From Arcobacter sp. FWKO B (GTDB lineage: Bacteria > Campylobacterota > Campylobacteria > Campylobacterales > Arcobacteraceae): a stretch of DNA of 64,000 nucleotides. The stretch covers positions 310,001 to 374,000 of the forward strand of contig NZ_CP041403.1 of NCBI RefSeq assembly GCF_014844135.1, written 5' to 3'. Every line of letters starts with the position of its first letter. The stretch's first letter is position 1. Positions 7,658 to 14,953 of this stretch are shown piece after piece. The notes under the pieces are model-generated. The model did not search any database, was not told the origin of the DNA, and was given only the letters and a program-made list of their open reading frames with translations. The position numbers and the translations under genes were made by a program.

Positions 7658-9469
7658 ATGCAATTAGGTATTTTAGAAAATATTTTAGATGAGTTAAAGC
7701 AATTAAAAAATGACATTACAGACTTTGAAATTGATGAAAGCTTTACACATTACAAGAGTATATCAAATCTAAAGGCTTATTTAAAGCTAAGATCAAAAGA
7801 TATCACTTTGCTTCAAGATAAATTAACAAGTAATGGTCTGTCATCTTTTGGCAGATCACAAAGTTGTATAGTAAACTCTATAAATCAAGATATTATACTT
7901 TTATCAAGATTAATTGACAGCTCATTTGATGAACTATCATTAGATAACAACTTTGTAAAATTTCATGAATCAAAAACAATAATGTATAAAAATTCAAAGA
8001 TTTTTGGTGGAAAAGATGATGAAAATGAAAGTCTTAATTTTCAGCATATCTTTAAAACAAGAGTAATGATTACACTACCTAGTGAAGCATCACACTCACC
8101 AGATTTAATAGCTGAGCTTATTAGTAATGGAGTAAATGTATTAAGAATAAATACAGCCCATGATACACCAAAAGAATGGGCTATAATGGCTCAATACATA
8201 AAAGAAGAAAATCAAAAACAAAACAAAAATACTAAGATATATGTAGATCTTGCAGGTCCTAAAAACAGAACTACAAAACTTCAAAAAGTATTTACCCCTT
8301 TTAAAATAGGCTCTTTTAGAAACCCACAAAAAGTTGAAATATCAACCAATCTTTATAGCTCAAATATAACATCTCAAGATATAGATAACAGACTACCAAC
8401 ACTTGTCATAGATGATGAACTTTTTCAAAAAGTACAAAAATACAAGTATATAAAAATTTATGATTTTGAAAGAGAAAAATTTATCAAGTTTTATTTGATA
8501 GAAGAAAATCAAAAACTATATGCTATCGTCAATAAAAAAATCTTTATAACACAAAATACAATACTAAAGTGCAAGGGTTTTGAGAGTAGATTATATAATC
8601 TTAACAAACTTCCAATTGAAATAAAAGTATCTAAAGGTGATGAGATATTACTTTCATTTGAAGACATACTAGGGTGTAGTGATTTTGAGTATGAAAACAA
8701 AAAATACAATGCACTTATAGGATGTTCAAATAAAGAGATTTTTCAACACATTAAAATAGGAGACAATATTTTTATTGATGATGGAAAAATTGGGTGTAAG
8801 GTTTTATCTTTAAATGATATGGGAGCAGTTTGTAAAGTATTCTTAGCAAAAGAAAAGGGAACAAAACTAAAAGAAGAAAAAGGGATTAATTTTCCAAATT
8901 CACAACTTAATATTCCAGCAATAACAAAAACAGATGAAGAATTTTTTGAAGATATTATTGATTTTGCAGATATTATAGGGATATCTTTTGCACAAAGTGC
9001 ATATGATATAATAAAACTAAAACAAATGCTTCAAGATAAAAATAGACTTGATATTGCTATTGTACCAAAAATAGAAACAAAACTTGCACTAAAAAATCTT
9101 CCAGAGATACTAGAAGAACTTCTTAAATGGAATCAGTTCGCAATAATGATAGCAAGAGGTGATTTAGCAATAGAAGTTGGTTTTGATAACTTACCCTATA
9201 TTCAAGAAGAAATCTTTGCCATATGTGAAGCTGCACATATACCTGTAATCTATGCAACTCAAATCCTAGAAGGACAGATGAAATATAATCTTCCAACTAG
9301 AGCTGAAGTAACAGACGCCGCATTTGCTCAAAGGGCTGATTGTGTTATGCTAAATAAAGGTTCATTTGTTATCCAAACAGTAGGAACATTAAAACAGATT
9401 TTAAGAAGTATGCATACTATATTTCAAAAAAACAAACAACTTTTATCAAGTTGTGAAATTTTTAAATAG
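7658..9469 (+). CDS. divergent pyruvate kinase-like protein with N-terminal extension, no C-terminal domain
   Basis: This 603-residue protein carries a pyruvate kinase barrel after an unrecognised 125-residue, mostly helical N-terminal region. Landmarks in order are LRINTAHDT (usually RxNFSHG), VDLAGPKNRT (GPEIRT in potassium-dependent enzymes), VPKIET with the catalytic Lys, MIARGDLAIEV, YATQILEG and TRAEVTDAAF. The catalytic Arg, Asn, Lys, Glu, Asp and Thr are kept. The usual Ser of NFS is Ala, and the LSGET stretch has become LNKGS. The inserted B domain is longer than usual, and the C-terminal allosteric domain is missing: the chain ends about 60 residues after TRAEV. A normal pyruvate kinase is encoded at 24261, so this one is a second, specialised form. 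It could be a PEP/pyruvate enzyme with different control or a related kinase. It is cotranscribed with gap. Confidence 0.75.
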   Translation: MQLGILENILDELKQLKNDITDFEIDESFTHYKSISNLKAYLKLRSKDITLLQDKLTSNGLSSFGRSQSCIVNSINQDIILLSRLIDSSFDELSLDNNFVKFHESKTIMYKNSKIFGGKDDENESLNFQHIFKTRVMITLPSEASHSPDLIAELISNGVNVLRINTAHDTPKEWAIMAQYIKEENQKQNKNTKIYVDLAGPKNRTTKLQKVFTPFKIGSFRNPQKVEISTNLYSSNITSQDIDNRLPTLVIDDELFQKVQKYKYIKIYDFEREKFIKFYLIEENQKLYAIVNKKIFITQNTILKCKGFESRLYNLNKLPIEIKVSKGDEILLSFEDILGCSDFEYENKKYNALIGCSNKEIFQHIKIGDNIFIDDGKIGCKVLSLNDMGAVCKVFLAKEKGTKLKEEKGINFPNSQLNIPAITKTDEEFFEDIIDFADIIGISFAQSAYDIIKLKQMLQDKNRLDIAIVPKIETKLALKNLPEILEELLKWNQFAIMIARGDLAIEVGFDNLPYIQEEIFAICEAAHIPVIYATQILEGQMKYNLPTRAEVTDAAFAQRADCVMLNKGSFVIQTVGTLKQILRSMHTIFQKNKQLLSSCEIFK

Positions 9470-9471
9470 TA

Positions 9472-11394
9472 TTACTCCACACTAAAAATAAAACCAATTT
9501 TCATATCTTTTGTAAAATTTGTTATAAACATTAAAGATAGATTTTGTGTCGTATAATCAAGTCCAGATTCGCTTTGGCTTACTGTATTATTCTTGCAGAT
9601 AAATATTTTTACCTCTTGCTCAAATTCAAACTTTATAGTTTTATTAAGATATGGATCAAAAATTTTTAAAGTTTTTGAATTTAGTATCATTTCTTCTACA
9701 AAAGGAAAATCATTAATTGTTAAAATGTCATATATAGCAAAATGTAAGTTCCACTCATTAGCATAAACAAGTTCATCTTTTATTTCACTATTTAAAACCA
9801 CTTCACATTTAAGATTATTCTTGTTAAGTATATAGCTTTTTGAGATTCTTGCATTTGCATCTAATATTTTTCCATCATATGAAAAACTACCATTTTTTAA
9901 ATCTTCACTTTCGTAAATTGCTTCTACAAAATTTCCATACTCTATAAACATATTTGATTTAAAATTTTCTATATTTAATGAATGATCACTGATATGATCT
10001 AAATTAGAATACTTTTGATATCTATCTGTATATATTTGCATATCTTCTTCAAGCTTTAATTTATTGTGATGTATTGTTTGAATTTCACTACTTTCATCTG
10101 TAATAGAACTTGATTCTATTCTTTGATGGTATTCCTCATCTTTTCTTGTAAGAGTATTTAGCAAATTAAATTTCTTATCAATAATATCAAGTTCAACAAT
10201 ACTAGCACCATAATTTGGTTTTATTACACTTATGAGTTCATCTGAGCAAATTTTATACTCATCATGACCGTCAAAATCTATATCACTTATTTGAAGTTTT
10301 TTGTTTTTTAATAAACTTTCACACTCTATTATATATCTATAGGCATTGTCTCTTAGATTTGGAAGATAAATACCGCCAAAAACACCATGCCACAACACAT
10401 CATTACATTGTGCTTTATACAAACAATCAAGATAATACTCATCTTTTAACTGTTTTTTTGAAAGTTCTAATATCCTTTTATGTATCCAGTTACTTTGAGG
10501 ATATTTGATAAAAAAGTTTTTCCATATACCACCTCTTGTGTGATTTTGTATGTCAAGATTTGACCACTCACCCATTTCTTCATATGAAACAGTTGGTAAA
10601 TAAACCAACCCTAGAGCATGATTTGTTTCAAAAAACTCATTATATGTTTGTGTTTTTATTATACTACTACTTGTACACAACTCAAAAAATTTCTTCAGCC
10701 ATCCATTAGTATAACACAATTCATAAGTTTGGGGCCATATACCAAATTTCTCACCATCATCAAAAATAATAGCACCATTTGTTCCATCTTCACTACTTGC
10801 AAATGATACTAACTGATTTTCAATATGATCTATATCATAAAAAGGGATAGAATATCTCAAAGCTTTACTTATTGGAAAAATTGCAATTTTTTGAGAATTG
10901 TTTTCTGTTAGATAATATCCTTGAAGATTAGTAGTAGTTCCATTAGCTATTAAATGGTAATCATCAACAATTACATATTTAATCCCACATTTTACTAAAT
11001 CAGAAATGATCGAATCATCCCAAACCCTTTCTGTTAGCCAAAGTCCTGCTGGAGACTGAGCAAAGTTTTCTTCTATAAATTTATTTAGCTTTTTTATCTG
11101 TGCAATTCTGTCATTTGATGGTATTGAGGCTAAAATTGGTTCATAAAACCCTCCACTAAAAAACTCAATTTGATTACTCAGTTTTTGCATCAAAGAAAAT
11201 AACTCATTATCATTTTTTTTAATAAATTCCAATAACCAACCACTAAAATGCACAGAACATTTAAACTCTGGAAATAATTTTAAGGTTTCAAAAAAAGGCT
11301 TATAAGATTTACTAATAGCTTCATAAACCACCTCATCAAAGTTATCTACAGGCTGATGGGAATGAATTCCAAAAAGAAGTTTTGTTTTTTTCAT
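9472..11394 (-). CDS. GH57 4-alpha-glucanotransferase (amylomaltase type)
   Basis: At 640 residues this matches the length and layout of the Thermococcus litoralis-type GH57 4-alpha-glucanotransferase, which moves maltodextrin segments between alpha-1,4-glucan chains. It opens with LFGIHSHQPVDNF. The nucleophile is Glu122 in LTERVW, and the acid/base Asp is in FDDGEKFGIWPQ near 212. A C-terminal beta-sandwich (DUF1926-like) fills roughly 370-640. There is no signal peptide, so it is cytosolic. It is transcribed divergently from the pfkA-led glycogen operon and converges on the pyruvate kinase-like gene with a 2-bp gap. A role in reshaping maltodextrins or glycogen outer chains is inferred; alpha-amylase activity is the main alternative. 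Confidence 0.88.
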   Translation of the reverse strand: MKKTKLLFGIHSHQPVDNFDEVVYEAISKSYKPFFETLKLFPEFKCSVHFSGWLLEFIKKNDNELFSLMQKLSNQIEFFSGGFYEPILASIPSNDRIAQIKKLNKFIEENFAQSPAGLWLTERVWDDSIISDLVKCGIKYVIVDDYHLIANGTTTNLQGYYLTENNSQKIAIFPISKALRYSIPFYDIDHIENQLVSFASSEDGTNGAIIFDDGEKFGIWPQTYELCYTNGWLKKFFELCTSSSIIKTQTYNEFFETNHALGLVYLPTVSYEEMGEWSNLDIQNHTRGGIWKNFFIKYPQSNWIHKRILELSKKQLKDEYYLDCLYKAQCNDVLWHGVFGGIYLPNLRDNAYRYIIECESLLKNKKLQISDIDFDGHDEYKICSDELISVIKPNYGASIVELDIIDKKFNLLNTLTRKDEEYHQRIESSSITDESSEIQTIHHNKLKLEEDMQIYTDRYQKYSNLDHISDHSLNIENFKSNMFIEYGNFVEAIYESEDLKNGSFSYDGKILDANARISKSYILNKNNLKCEVVLNSEIKDELVYANEWNLHFAIYDILTINDFPFVEEMILNSKTLKIFDPYLNKTIKFEFEQEVKIFICKNNTVSQSESGLDYTTQNLSLMFITNFTKDMKIGFIFSVE

Positions 11395-11446
11395 CTAAAA
11401 TCCTTTAAATTATTTTGTAATTTTAGCGTAATCAAGTTACAATACA

Positions 11447-11452
11447 ATTATA
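11447..11452 (-). promoter_or_regulatory. -10 box of the GH57 glucanotransferase gene
   Basis: TATAAT on the minus strand, in the context TTGTATAATTG, lies about 53 bases upstream of the ATG. The 95-bp gap to pfkA must hold both divergent promoters. On the plus strand only weaker AT-rich -10 candidates are seen just before the AAAGGCG ribosome-binding region of pfkA. Confidence 0.4.
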
Positions 11453-11489
11453 CAAATATTATTTTGAATAATAATACAAAAGGCGTTCT

Positions 11490-12449
11490 ATGTCAATAGC
11501 TATTATGTGCTCAGGTGGGGATGCACCTGGAATGAATCCAGCGGTTAAACATTTTGTTGATTATGTTTTAAGTAAAAACTTAACACCTTATCTTATTTAT
11601 GATGGTTTAGAGGGACTTATTGATGATAATATAAAACTAGCTACATATTCTGATGTAGCTGGTATTATGCATCTTGGTGGCACAAAAATAAGATCTTCAA
11701 GATCAAAGAGATTTTTTGATTATGAATATAGAAAAAAAGCCTTTGAAAATCTACAAAAAAAACAAATTGATAAAATAGTTGTATTAGGTGGAGATGGCTC
11801 ATTTCGTGCTATGAACCAATTTTATAAAGATTTTGGTGTAAGTTTTGTTGGAATTCCAAGCACCATAGATAATGACATATTTGGGACTGATTATTGCTTA
11901 GGTGTTGATACTGCTTTAAACACAATAAGGGGTGCAATTGACGCAGTAAGAGATACTTCGTCTTCTTTTAAAAGAGGTTGTGTTATAGAGACTATGGGGA
12001 GAGACTGTGGCTATTTAGCATTGATTTCTGCTATCACAAGTGGTGCTGAGATTTGCCTTATTCCAGAAGTTTGCTTTGATTTAAAAAGTATTACAAAAAG
12101 ATTAAAAGAAGAAGTCAAAAATGGAAGAACTTATATTGTATGCATAGTATCAGAAGGTACTAAAATGACTTCACAAATGGTTGATATACTTGAAAATGAA
12201 ATATGTATGGAAACAAGAGCTACGATATTAGGACATATTCAAAGAGGTGGAAATCCAACTGTTTTTGATAGACTCATGGCTGTAGAATTTGTTACAAACA
12301 GTGTAGATAAGCTACTAGATGGTTGTGATGGATTGGTAGTTGTGTATAAAAACTCAAAATTTGAATTTGTAAGTATTGATTATGTAAACTCTGGTAAATA
12401 TACAATTAAACAAGAGTTACTTCAACTAGCAAATAGATTATATAAATAA
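11490..12449 (+). CDS. pfkA: 6-phosphofructokinase
   Basis: This 319-residue PFK-A family enzyme phosphorylates fructose 6-phosphate. The ATP loop CSGGDAPGMN opens the protein. GGDGS is the ATP-type sequence (PPi enzymes have GGDDS), the catalytic TIDND is present, and METRATILGHIQRGG binds substrate. The residue before TIDND is Ser (GIPSTIDND), where ATP enzymes usually have Gly and PPi enzymes Lys. Many Campylobacter and Helicobacter lack Pfk, so its presence indicates that sugar or stored glucan can be broken down through the Embden-Meyerhof route. It is the first gene of a plus-strand run to 23573 in which every gene is spaced by 24 bp or less. Confidence 0.92.
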   Translation: MSIAIMCSGGDAPGMNPAVKHFVDYVLSKNLTPYLIYDGLEGLIDDNIKLATYSDVAGIMHLGGTKIRSSRSKRFFDYEYRKKAFENLQKKQIDKIVVLGGDGSFRAMNQFYKDFGVSFVGIPSTIDNDIFGTDYCLGVDTALNTIRGAIDAVRDTSSSFKRGCVIETMGRDCGYLALISAITSGAEICLIPEVCFDLKSITKRLKEEVKNGRTYIVCIVSEGTKMTSQMVDILENEICMETRATILGHIQRGGNPTVFDRLMAVEFVTNSVDKLLDGCDGLVVVYKNSKFEFVSIDYVNSGKYTIKQELLQLANRLYK

Positions 12450-12460
12450 GAGGTGTAATA

Positions 12461-14953
12461 ATGAAAGCGATAGTTCTTGCAGGTGGATTTGGTACAAGAA
12501 TTCAACCACTAACAAATAGTATTCCAAAGCCGATGCTTCCTATTTTAAATAGACCTATGATGGAGCATATTATTTTAAAGCTAAGAGATGACTTAGGGGT
12601 AAAAGATATTGCAATATTACTTTATTTTATGCCTGAAGTTATAAAAGAGTACTTTAAAGATGGAAAAGAGTTTGGTGTAAATATTACATATTTTCTCCCT
12701 GATGATGACTATGGTACTGCTGGAGCTGTTGGATTTGCAAGAGAGTTTTTAGATGAAACATTTATTATTGTAAGTGGAGATTTAGTAACTGATTTTAAAT
12801 TTAGCGAAATTTATGATTTTCACAAACAAAAAAAGTCAAAACTTACTATTGGATTAACTCCTGTAGAAAACCCTTTACAATTTGGTGTTGTTATAGCAAA
12901 TGAAGATGGTGAAATTGAGAAGTTTCTAGAAAAGCCAAGCTGGGGTGAGGTGTTTAGCGATACTATCAATACAGGGATTTATATAATTGAGCCAGAGATA
13001 TTAAACTATATTCCACAAGATGAAAACTTTGATTTTGCGAAAGATTTATTCCCTACTTTGATGTCAAATAATATTACACTTTGGGGATGTCATATTGAAG
13101 GGTATTGGAGAGATGTTGGAAATCCTGAAAGCTATCGTGAGGTATATGAAGATATCTACAACTCTTTAATCATACTGCCAATCAAAGGTGAAACAAAAAT
13201 TTATGATGAAGGTATAGCTTATCTAGAAGAAGGCTCTAGTATAGCTGATAATACCAAAGTCAAAGGATTAGTAGTAATTGGCAAAAATACAAAAATTGAT
13301 GGTTTGTGCGAATTGCAAAATTGTGTTATTGGTAATAATTGTACAATTGATGAATCAGTAAAACTTGTCAATTCTACTTTTTGGTCAAACTGCTCAGTTG
13401 GCTCAAAAGCTAAAATCTATGATGGTGTAATATGTAATAATGTTCAACTATCAAAAAAAGTAAGAGCAAAAAATGGTGTAATTATTGCTGAAAATTGTAC
13501 CATTGATAAAAATGTATCTTTTGAAAATGATATTATGGTATGGCCAAATAAAACAATAGATGAAGACTCAATTGTAAGTAACAATGTAATTTGGGGAGAT
13601 AAATATAAAGCATCTATATTTCAAGCAGGTACTGTTGTAGGAAGGGCAAATATAGAACTTTCTTGTGATATGTCTATTAAACTTGCAGAATCACTTGGTA
13701 CCATATTACCAGTTGGAAGTAAGGTATATGTTTCAAGGGATTACCACAAAAGTTCTCGTATGCTCAAAAGAGCTTTTTTAAGTGGACTATTATCTACTGG
13801 TATAAATGTTATTGATACTTTTAATATCCCATCTGTTGTAATGAGATACAACCTATCAGTTCAAAATGATGTAATTGCTGGTGTTCATTTTAGACAATCA
13901 GCAAAAAACCAAGAAGAGAGTGAGATTTTGTTTTTTACAAATGAAGGTTTGCCTATAGATACAAACTTAGCAAAAAGTATAGAGAGAATTTTCTTTAGAG
14001 AAAATTTTAGAAGGGTTAGATTTAGTGAGATTGGTGATATTTTTGAAGATGTAAATTCAAATGAACGATACATTAACGCCATAAAAAATAAAGTAAATAC
14101 TAACTTATTCAAAAATAAGGATATAAAACTTGTAGCTGACTTAATGTTTGGTTCTACCTCAAAAATATACCCTAATATTCTAAATAGCCTTGGAATTGAG
14201 TCTATAGTATTAAATGCATATGAAGATGATAAACAATTACAACAACTTCCATCTGTAATAAAAAAAGCCCAAAGTGAAGTTGGTAAAATTGTAAAATCTA
14301 TCAATTTTGACTGTGGTGTACTTTTATTTCCAAATGGTCATAAGTTACAATTTGTAGATAATGATGGTGTACTTGTTAAAGACTATATTGCATTACTAGT
14401 AATGCTTCAGTTACTTGATACTCCTGATTCACCTATTAATAAAGTGTTTCTTCCTGCATGGGCACCTGATTTTATAAAATATAAGCACCTTCACATTACA
14501 AGAGGTAAGTTTTGTGGTGTAAAAGCAAAAGCATTACAAGAGTATGATTTAATAGCAAATACTGATGGTTTATTTGCATTTAGTGAATTTTCACTTAATT
14601 CTGATGCTGTTTTTGCAAGCTTTAAATTTCTAGAACTTTTAATACAACAACACACTACACTAAGTGATGTTGTCAAATCTATTCCAGAGTTTTGCTATCG
14701 AGGTGAGAACATAGCTTGTCCTAGTGCCTTAAAAGGCAAAATGATGAGAATGTTTTTAGAAGATGGTAAAGATAAAAAAAGCTCTCATATTGATGGTGTA
14801 AAAATTTGGGTAAATGATAATGAGTGGATTTTGATGGTACCTGATCAAAATTTAGAATTCTTAAATATATATATTCAAGCACAAAATCATAAAAATGCTG
14901 ATAAAATATTTAGCCAATACAAACAAAAAATAGATATATGGATAAATGAATAA
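12461..14953 (+). CDS. sugar-1-phosphate nucleotidyltransferase with degenerate phosphohexomutase domain
   Basis: This 830-residue protein has three parts. Residues 1-235 are a nucleotidyltransferase (VLAGGFGTRIQPLT, PKPMLPI, YWRDVGNPESY). About 250-375 is a left-handed beta-helix of hexapeptide repeats. About 385-830 is a phosphoglucomutase/phosphomannomutase fold. Family members are usually called mannose-1-phosphate guanylyltransferase/phosphomannomutase. Here the mutase part looks dead: the phosphoserine loop reads FRQSAKN around Ser480 with the following His-Asn lost, the DGDxDR metal loop is LFPNGHK (622-628), and the RPSGTEP phosphate loop is VPDQNLEF (793-800). The first domain is likely active. 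Because the operon encodes glycogen synthase but no glgC, it may make ADP- or UDP-glucose; this is inference. It ends in a 1-bp overlap with the GH57-GalT fusion. Confidence 0.8.
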   Translation: MKAIVLAGGFGTRIQPLTNSIPKPMLPILNRPMMEHIILKLRDDLGVKDIAILLYFMPEVIKEYFKDGKEFGVNITYFLPDDDYGTAGAVGFAREFLDETFIIVSGDLVTDFKFSEIYDFHKQKKSKLTIGLTPVENPLQFGVVIANEDGEIEKFLEKPSWGEVFSDTINTGIYIIEPEILNYIPQDENFDFAKDLFPTLMSNNITLWGCHIEGYWRDVGNPESYREVYEDIYNSLIILPIKGETKIYDEGIAYLEEGSSIADNTKVKGLVVIGKNTKIDGLCELQNCVIGNNCTIDESVKLVNSTFWSNCSVGSKAKIYDGVICNNVQLSKKVRAKNGVIIAENCTIDKNVSFENDIMVWPNKTIDEDSIVSNNVIWGDKYKASIFQAGTVVGRANIELSCDMSIKLAESLGTILPVGSKVYVSRDYHKSSRMLKRAFLSGLLSTGINVIDTFNIPSVVMRYNLSVQNDVIAGVHFRQSAKNQEESEILFFTNEGLPIDTNLAKSIERIFFRENFRRVRFSEIGDIFEDVNSNERYINAIKNKVNTNLFKNKDIKLVADLMFGSTSKIYPNILNSLGIESIVLNAYEDDKQLQQLPSVIKKAQSEVGKIVKSINFDCGVLLFPNGHKLQFVDNDGVLVKDYIALLVMLQLLDTPDSPINKVFLPAWAPDFIKYKHLHITRGKFCGVKAKALQEYDLIANTDGLFAFSEFSLNSDAVFASFKFLELLIQQHTTLSDVVKSIPEFCYRGENIACPSALKGKMMRMFLEDGKDKKSSHIDGVKIWVNDNEWILMVPDQNLEFLNIYIQAQNHKNADKIFSQYKQKIDIWINE

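Noticed and set aside
13885-14304. 139-codon minus-strand frame inside the nucleotidyltransferase gene
   Set aside because: It lies fully opposite a strong gene with recognised domains, has no ribosome-binding site or family likeness, and mirrors the codon pattern of the plus strand.
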